64,000 nt of DNA. Origin: Ilyonectria destructans. Its lineage: Eukaryota; Ascomycota; Sordariomycetes; Hypocreales; Nectriaceae. The stretch covers positions 1,302,001-1,366,000 of the forward strand of contig JAHEWK010000003.1 in NCBI GenBank assembly GCA_020740775.1, given 5' to 3'. This document shows positions 47,183 through 59,458 of the stretch, piece after piece. Each line of letters begins with the position of its first letter. Position 1 is the stretch's first letter. The notes beneath the pieces are model-generated. The model ran no database searches and was not told the origin of the DNA. It saw nothing but the letters and a program-made list of their open reading frames with translations. Both the position numbers and the translations under genes were made by a program.

Positions 47183-49179
47183 ATGTCAGACCCTGGCAGC
47201 GAGAAGGCCCAAGTCTTCCATGACCCCAACGGATCCAGCGCCGAGGTGTTGGAAGGCGCCGACAAGAACCTCCACTTGCACAACAGCCATGCCTTCAAGT
47301 CCGACGACTCCGATGGAAGCGTCGTCTGGACTCCAAAGGCGATCATTGCTGCAATTTCGCTTGGAGCACTTTATTCAGGTTAGTTATTCTGTCTCCGATT
47401 GAGCACAACCCACTCGCTCACATACCAGCAAAGGTTCTCAAGTCAATCTGTACTTCGTTGGTGGAGCGTTGAGCTACATCGAAGCGGACCTTGGAGCCAC
47501 GGCCAACGGGGTCTGGCTCCCAGTCAGTAACACCTTGGCCATCACTGCCGTGTCTCCGTTCGTAGGCTATCTACAAGATCTCCTCGGTCGTCGCGAGATT
47601 ACTTTGGTGGGCTTGGTCATAATCATGGTAGGGCTTGCTCTTATTGGAACCGCTCATTCATTCGGACAAGCCATAGCTGGCATGTCCCTGTCTGGAGCAG
47701 GTGCGGGCATTTGTGAATTGACGGCTCTTGCTGGGTAAGTTCATCTTCCAAAAGTTTGAAGACCTCAGCAGATTCACTAACGACTTCGAAGCATTTCTGA
47801 CATCGTTCCCGTGAAACAACGGGGCATATCCCTGGCTTTGGTGACAGCTTTTCTACTGCCATTCACTCCCTACGTACTGTACTCTCAGCTTCTATCCACA
47901 CACGCGACATGGAGATGGACAATGTGGGTGACAATGTAAGATCCAAGTTTCGGTAGTACCATGTTGGTACCTTCATTAACCTTGACAGGATTTGGAACGG
48001 ATTCGTACTCGCCGGCCTTACCTTTACGTATTTCCCAAAAGATCACCCTCGCATGGAAGGAGTTTCGAAACGCGACATTCTGAAGCAGATAGACTACGTC
48101 GGAGCTGTCCTGTCTATTGTTGGAATCACTCTCCTGTAGGTTCTCAATACACACCACCCCATGGTCTTTTAGGAATTACGTCTAATCCATTATAGCCTTG
48201 TTGCTTTACAGGGAGGCGGATACACCCATCCATGGAAGAGCGCCTATATTCTCGTTCAACTCATCCTCGGCATTGTTCTAATTGCAGTCTGGATACTTTG
48301 GGAGTGGAAATTCGCAAAGAACCCAATGATTCCACGAGAACTCTTCGCAGGCCAGAAAATTGTGGGGATGGCATTCTTCATCGCCTTTGTCGCGGGACTC
48401 AACTTCTACTCTCTCATCAACTTCTTCCCTCTCACATTTTCTTCGGTTTACACTCCCGACCCAGTCCAGATTGGACTCAAAGGTCTGGGCTACGGTATCT
48501 CAATAACGGCCGGAGCAGTATTCTTTAACTCTCTACTTTCCGTCAAGTCCATTCCCGCCAGCGCCGTATTAGCCATCTCAGCTATACTAATGAGTGAGTT
48601 TCCTAATTCATATACATGACAGTAATACTGATACGTTCTGAAACAGCTGCATTTGGCGGTTCTCTAGCCGCAACTACCCCGGACAATCCAAAATTCACAG
48701 TGGCCATGGGAACCATCGCCGGATTCGGTGTCGGAGGCCTCCTTGTCCCAGCTGCAACAGTCGCTATGATTGTCGTGCCAGACTCGCTGCTGGCGACCAC
48801 GGCCGCGCTCTCCCTGTCTATTCGTACTCTAGGCGGCTCGATTGGCTACACTATCTACTACAACGTCTTCGTCAACAAGCTCACGAGCATCCTCCCAACA
48901 ACCGTCGCCGAATATGCAGTCGCAGCTGGTTTGGCACCAGAAGATGCCAAGGTGTTCGTGGGAACGCTTCTAACAGCACCAGCCAACATTACGACTGTGC
49001 CTGGATTCACTCCTGATATCCTACAGGCGGCCGAGGTTGGAGTCAAGTGGGCATATGCAGGCGCGTTGAAGTATGTTTGGTATGCCAGTATTCCATTTGG
49101 CATCGTTACAGTTGTTGCAGCTGCCTTCTTGCCTTCTATCAAGAAGTACCAGACCAACCGAGTTGCTGTTTCTCTGTAA
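47183..49179 (+). CDS. MFS efflux transporter, TRI12/siderophore-transporter type
   Basis: Fourteen-helix drug:proton antiporter of the group that includes the trichothecene efflux pump TRI12 and fungal siderophore carriers. Exons: 47183-47378, 47434-47734, 47792-47935, 47989-48135, 48196-48593, 48647-49179, giving 572 residues. A polar N-terminus of about 50 residues precedes the first helix (AIIAAISLGALYSG). ANGVWLPVSNTLAI and the loop-2/3 motif GYLQDLLGRREITLVG follow, then GISDIVPVKQRGISLA and, late, LSIRTLGGSIGYTIYYNVF, which is strongly typical of TRI12-like proteins. Probably plasma membrane. No toxin-synthesis genes are seen beside it, so it may export something made elsewhere or take up a chelate. 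Confidence 0.9.
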
Positions 49180-50715
49180 GGGCCAAATGATATCACCAAG
49201 CCTCCAACTGCAACTCTAGAGCAGAATATGGGATACTACTTTATATCATCTGAGGAACAGTCGATGTGACAGGCGGTCAGGGAGTTTCGGGCTTGCCAGT
49301 CGCTAGCAGGGATGTAATAGGGATAATAGGGGTGGAAGCTGCATACAGCCAAAGAGATCATTATTGTATCTTTCTTTGACTATTATTTTCAGTCAGAGAG
49401 ACGGAAGTTTCAAAGACCTTATTATTAGAGTTAATACAGACCTTTAACTGCTATTTTAAGAGATTTCTACAAGACATTTGCAACAGCCTTCATAATCCTT
49501 ATCCGACCTCAGCCTTTCATAACGCACTTAGTCTGGTTAGCTTCAAGTCTCGTTGGCCTTTAACCGGCGCACAGCCATGGTTTTCCGGCCTTGATGTGTA
49601 AGGCGCACTACTTGCATGCGTGACTGGAGAGCTTGAGGTCTAATCCACTTTAAAGCGCTTTCGGGTGAAAACTCTCCCATTGCTGAGTCCAAGTCTTTGA
49701 CGTCTTGGGGTTTGAAAAATGGATGTGGAGCGGGCGGTCGGATGACGGTCCTGACGATAGTAGAATGTCTGACACGCCTAGCAAGTCTCCACGTGGATGA
49801 GCCAAACCTCATCTTCTTAACCTTAGCTCCACAGCTCAAAGGGTTAGGGTTATGATGGCATCCAGGCCACCCTTGTCATCATCAACAGGTTTGCTTAAAA
49901 ACATGACTATCCAGCACGCGACCATGATGCGGCGGTGGCAAATAATGAACCCAAAAAAGGCCAGTGGCTTATAAATGAGTGCCCGACACAGCTCGGTGCT
50001 TCCAGTTCCGAATCTAATACGGTTAGTGCATCTCGCTGGAGTTCAGACAACATTGGGGGGGAGGAGGAGGAGATCAGAATGCCTACTCATCGCCAATAAA
50101 GGAAGGCGCACAGCGACCCTCATAAAGAAAAGGCAGGGGACAAATCAATTTTTGAGCGCAATGAGCCGGGAGCAACACGAAGTAGTCTCTATGAGCTGTG
50201 ACAGAAAATGTAGTAACAAGAGGCTAATGTTCTTGGAACTGTATTGGTCCATTTGAAGCTGGCGGGAATGCTCGAGAGTACTTGTCAACGTTTTGGTAAT
50301 AGTGCTTTAACAAGAACCCGTCGTTTTCAACTGCGTCAGTCGTAAGACTCTTAATGTTTAACGTGGGTAATGAGGCTTTGGTTGGGGTAGCTCCACCGAC
50401 CTACAGACTACTAAGCCGCTTTTAGTACGGAATGTCGAAGTTCCATGGTCAATTCCCAGAATAGCAAACGGATGGTGTCATCCCGCTGTCTCGGGGACCA
50501 CGAAGCATCAACTACGCACCATGCCATGTAAATCAGTCCACTAACAAGCATTAAAAATTTCGCATCCAACCAAGATTGCAGGCTTAAGCGGAAGCAACAC
50601 GGAGACACCTCGTTTTGAGAGCGCCGCGGGGTAATATCCTTCAAGCTTAGGAGTATAAGAACATTACGTCCCATTGAAGCATCGCTAGATGGTTTTGTAT
50701 GCTGAGCTCATAAAG
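49180..50715. other. Intergenic, no convincing gene
   Basis: 1.5 kb with only short frames (49543-49839 and 50411-50886 on the minus strand) that match no family. Nothing else was recognised. Confidence 0.5.
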
Positions 50716-51648
50716 ATGTCTCGAATCACTTCTTTCCTCGCCGGCTTTGCGGCACTTGTCTCTGCCGCGGAGCTTCAGCAAGTCACCTCTTTTGGGCCCA
50801 ACCCTACCAACGTCTCCTTCTACCTCTATGTCCCCGATTCTTTTAGGCCCTCGGCTCCTCTCCTGGTCTATCCTCACTGGTGCCACGGAACGGCCCAGGA
50901 TGCTTTCGAATTCAAACCATGGCGTTCGCTAGCTGATGACTTAGGTTTCATCACCATCTACCCATCGTCACCATGGACTGCAGACCACTGTTGGGATGTG
51001 TCTTCCACACAGACTCTTCACCATAATGCAGGAGGAGACTCACTCGGAATAGCCAGCATGGTCCGGTGGACTCTGGCTAACTACGACGTGGATGAAGACA
51101 GGGTCTTCGTTACAGGCATTAGCTCTGGAGCAATGATGACGAATGTCTTGATCGGCTCGTATCCAGAGTTATTTGCAGCCGGGTCTGCCTTAGCTGGAGT
51201 CCCTTTTGGTTGCTACGCTGGTGACGGGTATGCCGTATGGAATAGCGATTGTGCCACGGGTCAGATTGACCGAACTGGCAAAGAATGGGCGAAAATCGTC
51301 CATAAAGCGTACCCGAGGTACCAGGGGCCCCGGCCGAAGATGCAGGTCCTCCACGGAACTGTCGACAACATCGTCAACGTTACCAACTACTACAACGAGG
51401 TCAAACTCTGGACCACTATTCTGCATACAGGAGCTAAACCCATTTTGATTGAAGAGAACAACCCGCAAACTAACTGGACAAAATACGTTTATGGTCACAA
51501 GGGCCTCTTTGAGAGTTTTCTGGCCGGAGGGGTGGATCACAATATCCCAGACGAAGCTGACGAGATCGTCAGATTCTTTGAGCTTGATTGTACTGGAAAA
51601 CGTTGCTTCTCAAGAAAGTCTCTTCAAGGTTATGGCAAAGGTTATTAG
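50716..51648 (+). CDS. Secreted esterase, CE1 / PHB-depolymerase family
   Basis: Single exon, 310 residues. The start at 50716 gives a clean signal peptide MSRITSFLAGFAALVSAAE; the ATG at 50689 adds nine residues ahead of it and is less likely. The fold is the Esterase_phd type found in feruloyl esterases, acetylxylan esterases and PHB depolymerases: LLVYPHWCHGTAQDAF near residue 50, the nucleophile elbow GISSG with Ser near 140, NAGGDSLGIASMV before it, VLHGTVDNIVNV for the acid and GGVDHNIP for the His. No cellulose-binding module follows. It may remove feruloyl or acetyl groups from plant cell walls. A phenolic acid decarboxylase 3.5 kb downstream makes a feruloyl role attractive but unproven. 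Confidence 0.85.
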   Translation: MSRITSFLAGFAALVSAAELQQVTSFGPNPTNVSFYLYVPDSFRPSAPLLVYPHWCHGTAQDAFEFKPWRSLADDLGFITIYPSSPWTADHCWDVSSTQTLHHNAGGDSLGIASMVRWTLANYDVDEDRVFVTGISSGAMMTNVLIGSYPELFAAGSALAGVPFGCYAGDGYAVWNSDCATGQIDRTGKEWAKIVHKAYPRYQGPRPKMQVLHGTVDNIVNVTNYYNEVKLWTTILHTGAKPILIEENNPQTNWTKYVYGHKGLFESFLAGGVDHNIPDEADEIVRFFELDCTGKRCFSRKSLQGYGKGY

Positions 51649-52431
51649 AAAAGGCCGGTTTCAGTGCACATTAGCTGGTGGTGTGCAGGTTACTCCGTGT
51701 ATGATACCGGTGTCTATCCTGCTAAGAGGAGCGGAATAGTCAGCGGAGGGTCGAAAGGATAATTCAAGCAAAGAATATACATTTGGGAAAAAGAAAAAAC
51801 CTCTTTGCCCACCCAGTTAATGTAAGCATCGTGATAGCTCACAATAAAACCGAAAATAATAGCTGTAGCAGCCATACTGGTCGAAATAGCGGCCGAGAGA
51901 ATATAGTTGTACTTTCCCTAGAAAGCAAGGTATTGTCTGCAAGGAAGGACGAAGAGGCCGCCGGCAGAAGACACGGCGAGCATAGCAATATGCTGAACCC
52001 TGGGCCCCGAGAGAGCCGAAGGGAACAGCGGCTGTAAAGTAACTAACGTCACTCCAGTTTGTGGCGTATCAGGGCAGGCTTTCTCAATAAATGTCCGTAG
52101 GGGGGCCGGCGATACCGAGCGTTCCTTCGGCCCCCCGCGGATGTCCGAGACGTCGTCGATCGCCCCACCCACACCGCCCATACCAACTTCCGGATGCCCA
52201 AAAATAGTGGCTTGTACAACCTTGCACAGCCTTCAATAGAGCCCGCGGCGCCCGTTAGGCTAGCTTTCATCTTCATGGCCTTTTCTTGTTTTTCATCTTT
52301 CGGCCGAGCTCTCATAGCATGAACGTCCGCGGGCGGACTCATGTGTATAAAGTCAAGCCGTTTTTTCTCAGGTGGGTGCTAGAATTTAATACAACACCGT
52401 CATACTCGCCCTTGAAGATTCAATTGCATTC
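51649..52431. other. Intergenic, no gene seen
   Basis: GC-mixed spacer with short frames only. No recognised element. Confidence 0.55.
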
Positions 52432-53455
52432 ATGGAACCCACGTATAATAACTCGTTCGAGTCTTCTGTAAACGATGACTACAGCAGACACTCTACAAGA
52501 CACGAGTGCAAGAATGCTTCTATTCTTCCATCCCCACCTACGGCATCAATCAAAGGACAGTCCACAGAGGTGCGAGAAAACCGCAAGCCAGGCCTCTACA
52601 ATCGTTTTCACAACCTAAGTGCCAAGATTGCGGGCCCAGTCAATGGTTTCACGAACAAGCTCGGATGCGAGGCATTCATGCCTACCTCAGTAGACAAGGA
52701 GTGCGATAAGGCAGCGCGAATATTGAAGTCGTTCTGTGGTATGTCTTGGTGATGCACGGTAGACGAAGGGCTTGAAAGGTGTTGGAAGAGATACACTAAC
52801 CCCGGCCGCGTTGTCTATAGATGAAACAACTTTTGCCACCGATTCGTCTACCTCTCCAAACGAGGCATTATCAAGGCGGAAGGCAATAGCCAGAATTCCT
52901 CGACAAGTCATCACGTCCGCCGCGGGTCTTGCCATCTTCACCGCATTTCGGTCTGGGACACAATTCTCTTGGGGAAGCGGCTCTGGAGTTGTTGTAGCGC
53001 GGCGGACGGATGGGTCATGGTCGCCACCGTCTTCCTTTGCCGTGAACACTCTCAGCGTTGGATTCATGTTCGCTATGGATATATACGATTGTATATGTGT
53101 CCTCCGGACTCCCGAAGCAGTCGCTGCATTCACCAACCCAAGGATTTCCTTCGGTGGTGAGATGGCTGTTACTGCTGGGCCGGTTGGTACTGGTGTTTAC
53201 GTTGACTCGGCCATTAGCAGCGACGGTATCAGTGAGCCTATATGGAGCTACATGAAGAGCAGGGGCTTTTACGTCGGGGCACAGATTGACGGGACTATCA
53301 TAACGGCCAGAGACAAGGCAAACGAGGACTTTTACGGGGTGGAGGTTACGGTTGCTTCTATTCTACAGGGCATGGTTCCAGCTAGAGGACCGTTGTGGCC
53401 TGAAGGATATTGGAGGTTGAATAATGTATTGCGAGAAATAGATAGTGGTAGGTAA
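52432..53455 (+). CDS. SYLF (Ysc84/SH3YL1-type) lipid- and actin-binding domain protein
   Basis: Exons: 52432-52738 and 52821-53455, giving 313 residues. After a polar N-terminus of about 60 residues, the domain starts with ECDKAARILKSFC. It continues with IPRQVITSAAGLAIFTAFRSG, SWGSGSGVVVARRTDGSWSPPSS and DIYDCICVLRTPEAVAAF. It ends with AVTAGPVGTGVYVDS and YVGAQIDGTIITARDKANEDFYG. This is a full SYLF (DUF500) domain. Yeast Ysc84 and relatives bind phosphoinositides and actin at endocytic sites through it. No SH3 domain follows, as in many filamentous-fungal members. A stop comes soon after; a GTAAGA at the very end could be a donor to a further exon, but none was recognised. Confidence 0.88.
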
Positions 53456-55162
53456 GAAGTGCTATATTCGAGACTTGAATGTTGCCTCCACTACTATCGC
53501 CGATGATGGGGATACCAAAGTTTAGAATTGTTCCGAAGATAACACGACCGAGCATGTGCTTCATGCAGCCACCGTTACCTGTGTGGAAAAACAGATCAGC
53601 GTTGGTTCTTCCGATGCAGAGAAATCATCTACGACTTAGCCTCTTCGGGTTCCTCACATAGACAGAAGTGATCGCAGTGCGTCGTTCGTCTTAGGTCCCC
53701 TGTCTGTTGTCCTCGGATGGATTGTCTGGAAATGCCATTTGTACCATCGCGGCATTCCAGGAACGGTTCTTGAGGACGGCTCCACAGATATATTAGGGAT
53801 AACAATACATGACATCAATGTTAGAGTCAACTAACATTTATTGAACAGCGCCGTCTCCGCAGGCATTGTGGGATGTGTGACCGCGGTTCTCTGACCAGGC
53901 GCAGAGCTCGCCAATAAGTTGGCCTCGTATTCCTGGTTCACGCTTTGCTATTGCGGTGGTGCAACGATCTCATTTGAGCTGTTGGCCATTGTGCTGTCCT
54001 CAGAATCAATATTTATTGTTATGGCTCTCCCCTCCAACCCTAGAACGTCAGGGCCTCATCATCGGGTTTCTGTCGACGAAAGAACTCACATTCGTGAAAC
54101 CGACAACCCCTCGCCCAAGTTTGGACACGTTCTTTGATACAATTTCTGAGCTCCTCACCGCTCACGCTTGTCGTAATGACTTGTTTTTCGAAGCTCGAAC
54201 GCTTAAAAAGGGTAAAAAAATAAGTTTACATTCTTGGCCTTGCCTTGGAAGTTAGATGTTCCTTACACAGCCTTAGTTGCGAGAAAATATCCAAGCCAGG
54301 CCTGATATCCCGCTTCTAGGAAAATTCTACTTGTTTTCGCTTTGTTTTCTGGCTTCGGAGGACCGCTTTCAATCCTTTGGCGGTCTGCGGAATGTTTCCA
54401 CCCTGTTCAGGTGACGCAGTAGAAATGTACGTTCATCTGAGATCATACGTTATTCTGGGATGGGCCCGAATTAGGCATGCTAGTTGGGAAAAGAGACAAG
54501 GTGGGGGAGGAGGCGAGTTGGGAAAGAAGGTGTTGAAATGAGAGCTTAACCATGTTATGGTTATGATAAGTCCGACTGGTAGCTAACTAAGGTGCGCAAC
54601 TCGTGTCCTGATGTGGATCACGGATGTCGGCGATTGCCTTTCAAATTAGGTGCGAATCGGGACGCCGGGTAAACTTAGCTGTGAAATGCAACAAGAGTTC
54701 ATCAAGGCGTCATCCACTCTGACGTCGATAAGACTAGCCAGTGATGCATGACGTGATATCTCGGCCCGTATCCCAACGGATTAAGAAGACTAAAAAAGCC
54801 CGCAACATCCGAAGCCTCGAAAACCTTTGAAAGTGGATAGTGGCTTGTAAATTGCCTTTCGGATACGGCACAAACATGAGATTAACGTCAACTGAGCCAC
54901 CGATAAGGCCCCAACATCCCACGCTGTGGATCTATCAAGTGGTGTGATGACCCGCCGCTGGTGGCCGAAACCACGATACATTGTGAGAACCACGTGGTGT
55001 GGTTCATAGTTTGTAACGATTCCCCGTCACCGAGGCTAGTAACGGATCCACCACCCTATCTGTGTCCACAATTTCCATTACTATATAATGCCCTTATAAG
55101 GACTTTCAAATTGTGAGTTTCTCTGGCCACGCTGAGCGTTACAAAGCAAAAGATTCGTCAAA
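53456..55162. other. Long intergenic region, no convincing gene
   Basis: 1.7 kb with frames broken by stops. A hydrophobic stretch around 53840-54010 (SAVSAGIVGCVTAVL) may be a decayed membrane-protein fragment. A TATATAAT box at 55082-55089 serves the decarboxylase gene. Confidence 0.4.
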
Positions 55163-55693
55163 ATGCAGCTTCCCACTTACCAAGTAAACACACCACTCGA
55201 CCCTTCGTTCGACAATGATATTAGAGACACCCACCTAATCTACGACTATGACGCCCGAGACGCCCAAGGAAATCCGGAGAAATGGCGCTACGAAATTTGG
55301 TTCTTCTCCCATGACCGAGTCGTCTACGCTATTCACGGCGGTCCTATGGCTGGCCGCATCAACTACCAAACTGCTGGGTACCAATGCGTGCGTCCAGGAG
55401 AGTTATGGCAAATCAGCTGGCTAGAAGAAACGGGAACTGTGGTGTCGCTTGTCTACGACATAACCAAGGGCACTATCAGTGGACTCCTGAGCTTTTCGAA
55501 GGGACATTGGGAAAACCCTGTGGAAGCTCATGGTGACAAGAGAAACCCAGAAGATTTTGACCGATGGAGGACTCTAGCAACATACGGAAAGCAAACCGAC
55601 CGATTGATGCTAGTGGAGCAGGCGCAGATTCTTGAAAACTTTAAAGGGAAGGGAGGCTTAATGCCAATTGAACCCGACGCTGTCACATTGTAG
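55163..55693 (+). CDS. Phenolic acid decarboxylase
   Basis: Single exon, 176 residues, cytosolic. Non-oxidative, cofactor-free decarboxylase of hydroxycinnamic acids (p-coumarate, ferulate, caffeate) to 4-vinylphenols. The small lipocalin-like beta-barrel is recognisable from WRYEIWFFSHDRVVYAIHGG, PMAGRINYQTAGYQCV, GELWQISWLEETGTVVSLVYD and the FSKGHWENP segment. The active-site Tyr, Arg and Glu regions are in place (YEIWF, GRINYQ, EETGT). Length is normal for the family (160-180). The TATA box is 75 bp before the ATG. It lies downstream of a secreted CE1-type esterase, consistent with release and detoxification of plant hydroxycinnamates. Confidence 0.9.
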   Translation: MQLPTYQVNTPLDPSFDNDIRDTHLIYDYDARDAQGNPEKWRYEIWFFSHDRVVYAIHGGPMAGRINYQTAGYQCVRPGELWQISWLEETGTVVSLVYDITKGTISGLLSFSKGHWENPVEAHGDKRNPEDFDRWRTLATYGKQTDRLMLVEQAQILENFKGKGGLMPIEPDAVTL

Positions 55694-55875
55694 AGAATGT
55701 TTTCTCGCGCTTGTGTTCATTCATGTGTCTTGGTGTCGTTGTATCTGGTAATTCATTAGATCTTAACATCATTACTAGTTCAGTACGTTGAAGGAGTTGG
55801 TTTAGCTTAAAACTCGAGATTTAATATCCTTTGATAGTCATTCGCCGTGACTCTAGGCTACTACTTGGCCGATGT

Positions 55876-58800
55876 TTAGGCATTTTCTCCTGACCAAGCC
55901 TTTACAATATTTGCCAGTGTCTCATCGCTTCCCACGTTTCCAGGGAAGACCACATATGGCACCCCCCGATGACGGCTCGTTATCTCATCACACTTCCAGA
56001 GCGGCACTCCTGGGGCAGCCTGACCGACTACTCTTGCTCGCTTCATTTTTAAACCCTTGGTTGCAGTATCAGACGACGTGATGCCTCCCTTGGCAATGAT
56101 ATATCGTGGTCGAACGCGGACCTCTTCCACGAGACGAACTAGGGCGTGGGCGACCTTTGAGCCGATATTGAGCGAACTGAGTGCATCGTGGCCTTTGATC
56201 AAGTCCCGCGATGTCATGACTAGAACATCTTGACCAGCTGCTATTTTCTCAGACGCTTCGCTCGCAGCTGCTAATGTAACCGCCTCCGCCGCCTCTGCTG
56301 ACGCGATAAGCCCAGCGACGTCTAGTTCGATGACAGAGAGCTGATCTCCTCGTTTCTCTCGCAGTGCTTTCAACTGAGCCGTTGTTTTGGGGACATACGA
56401 TCCAGCGACAATCAAGCCACCCGGCTGTGGAGTAGCAACGGGTGATGATTGAATATCTTGAAGTGTAAGTGGCGGAATGCCGGTTATTCCCAGTCGTGAC
56501 GAGACGAACGCCGCTCCGGTGCGGAAGAGATACCGTCTCCCCTCCTTTTCGGCCTTTAGCAGACCAGAAACGAAGACATGCATGTCTGATTCGGCAGCAG
56601 CATTGACAATAAAAACGGTCTTGGGCCCAGCGGACGCGGCAAGGAGCCTCTCTGCGACGCGCGTTGGCCCACCAAGTCGGATATCATCGAGAGTTACCGA
56701 GACGAATGAGGAGTCGTCAAACCGGGAGCCGCACTTTTCTTGGATGTACTCTCTGAGATTAGAGTTCTTGTATCCGAACGTAGCATCCTGAGCAAATGGC
56801 GTTTGGCTTGCTGGCACCAAGACATCTCCCTCCTTGACATAGTGAACATCGTCGATGGTGTATCGTCCGCCCTGGAAGAAGAAGGGCGCAATAACCCAGC
56901 CATCGAACTGACCAAAGGCCTGCTCGGCAGCCTCGGGCTCCTCGGGAAGATGGCCACGTAATGTTGAGTCGCCACGGAGAACGATTTCGACAGTCTTTCC
57001 CGTTTTCTCTGCTGCCTTCTTCACATTCTCGCAAATCTCAAGGATGAGTTGCCGGGCCTCTGAGGATGGGAGAGCACGAGAATTTGTGAGGATGAAAAAT
57101 CCTTTCGGGTCAAGACCAAACTCAGACTCCAGGGCCTGCGCGTCCCACGTCATCAAAACGTCAATGTCATGGCAAGTCTGTGTTCCAGTGGGATCATCGT
57201 CCAAAACGACTAGAACAGGTACTTCTCTGCTGTCGACAACGTTTTGTATTGAAGTAATGACGTCGGTAGAATATTCGGATGGCAATGAATCGATCGTTTC
57301 TTTTGCAGGAAGTGGCTGCGGCTCTTTTTTCGCTGGGACGCCAACAGGGGTAGACAGCTCGTTGAGGGAAGGAGAACTCTTTTTGTCTTTGGAGCCAGCC
57401 TGCTCGGCAACTGTAATACCCGTCATCGACTCATAGAAACGGACAACTCCGGCGTCAGATTGATGCGACAGACCGCGCGCGGCGCCGGAGATATATAGGG
57501 TGTGAGCCGCGGCCGAAAGGGGCGCTGGGTAGAGGCAATTCCTAGCCTCGTCCAGCACGATTCCCAGATCCTTGACAAAGATGGCCAAGGCTGAGTGAGC
57601 TGTCCAGTCGGCGTCAAGCATCTGAGGAACTCGGTTCTCAAACATCCAACTCCAAGCGGCGGCACTTTTGAGGGTTTCGAAAAGCGACCGCGTGTCGAGG
57701 CCAAGACGGGCAGCGAATGCCATTGCCTCTGCTGCAACGGCGATGTGAACTCCCGCGAGTAGCTGGTTGATGAGCTTGACTGAAGAAGCAGCACCGACGC
57801 CTCCTTGAACATGGCACAGGTTGCTAGCAACACCCGTGATTGCAAGTAGAGGACTTAAGGTTTTTGAGATCACAGCGTCATCTCCCGAGCAGATTACCTG
57901 TGATGAGGTTAGTTTGAGTACGATAGGAATCCAGACTTTTCGATAATCACTAACCGTTAGAGTCCCATTTGCGGCCCTAGCGACTCCTCCACTGACAGGA
58001 GCATCAATCAAGGATATTCCCTTCTCCAAACCTTCCAGCCGCTTCGCCAAGCTCTTAACATATGAAGGGGGGACGGTGGAGTTGAGAATCAAAATTGCGC
58101 CTGGTAGTAGGGACTCGGCTCCCTTCCCAGGCCCGAACAAAAGATCATCAACCTGCGCCGCGTTTTGAACCATGATGACGACAAGTTCCGCCCCGACTAT
58201 TGCCTCAACAGGAGAGCTAGCCTTGGCCGCTTTGCCAGTATTCATCAGGAACTTATCGATGGCGCGCTCGACGACATCATAACCGTGGACAGAGTATCCA
58301 GCCCTGAGCAGTGACGATGCAATACCTTGACCCATGGCTCCTAGCCCAATCATGCCAATCTTGGAGATCTCCAGCGGGGTGCTACCTGGCGTCAAGTTTG
58401 TTTGCGCCGGCGCTCGGGTAGCGCTCATCTGAACCCCATTGGGATTTTCAGGAAGGAAAATTCGGACGAGACCGGCGTCATCTTCCCTTCCGTAACCCTG
58501 GGAAGACCCAGAGATGTACAACTGCTCTGCTACTGACGCCAAAGGGACAGGGAATTGCAGTGTACGAGCTGTTGAAACTACAATGCCCTAGAAGATTGAG
58601 TTAGCCGGTGCAAATAAAACGTCAGGCAAGGGAATAATACCATATCCTTAACAAAAATATCCAGGGCTGAATGAGGCGTCCAGTCTCCATCGAGCATGTG
58701 CGGTACGCGGTTCTCAAAGGCCCACGAGCTACCCGCGGCATTTGTGATGATTTTGTAGACTTCGCGGGTATCTAATCCAGCTTTTGTGGCGAGACCCATG

Positions 58801-59458
58801 GCCTCGGCAGCAGCGGCAATGTGGGTTCCGACAAGAAGCTGGTTGACCATCTTGACCTTGCTGGCCGCACCGAGACCGCCGGGAATGACGTATAAATTTT
58901 GAGACATGGCGTGTAGTATCTCGTCGGCTTTAGCCAGAGCGTCGGCTGTTCCAGACGCGAAAATAGACAAGGTGCCATCCGCCGCGCGCTTTGTGCCCCC
59001 AGAGACGGGGCAGTCGACTAAAAGGATATCTGACCTCCCTGCTTGAGTAAAGCGAGACTGAAGGGTCTCATGAAAAGTAGGGCTCACTGTTGAGCAGATG
59101 AGAATTGTCGCACCATTTGATAGCCCTATTTCTTGTCAGTCAACCGCCGCGTAAAATGACACAGCCGGGATGCCTTCTCACCTTGTAGGGCACCGTCCTG
59201 CTCATTAAACAGAACGCTCTCAATTTGCTGTGCATTGGTCACCATGCAGACCAACAACTCGCTGTTCTCTGCAACATCCTTGGCGGATTTAGCATCACCG
59301 CCCCCCTGGCTCACAAATTTCTGCACACTGGGCGGGTAGACATCGTAGCCTCGGACAAGGTAGCGGGACTTGGCCAAAAGATTGCCTGCCATACCAAGGC
59401 CCATGGCTCCAAGGCCAATGAACCCGACCCGTGTAGCATCACCAGCGTTGGATGCCAT
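55876..59458 (-). CDS. Fused LtnD-LtnD-OtnK type protein: two tetronate/hydroxyisobutyrate-type dehydrogenase domains plus four-carbon acid-sugar kinase
   Basis: Exons (minus): 59458-59182, 59125-58641, 58587-57955, 57897-55876, giving 1,138 residues. Domain 1 (about 1-300) has GFIGLGAMG, CPVSGG and LGAASKVKMVNQLL with the catalytic Lys. Domain 2 (about 330-640) repeats the plan with IGMIGLGAMGQG, APVSGG and VGAASSVKLINQLL. Domain 3 (about 720-1138) is the OtnK/DUF1537 kinase, with VLDDDPTGTQTCHDIDV and the C-terminal VVFPGNVGSDETLANIV. Known relatives oxidise threonate or erythronate and phosphorylate the 2- or 3-oxo acid. Plant and many fungal fusions continue into a class II aldolase of about 280 residues. 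Here a stop follows the kinase and only 182 bp separate it from the next gene, so the aldolase is absent. The regulator and carrier beside it suggest a tetronate-use locus. Confidence 0.9.
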
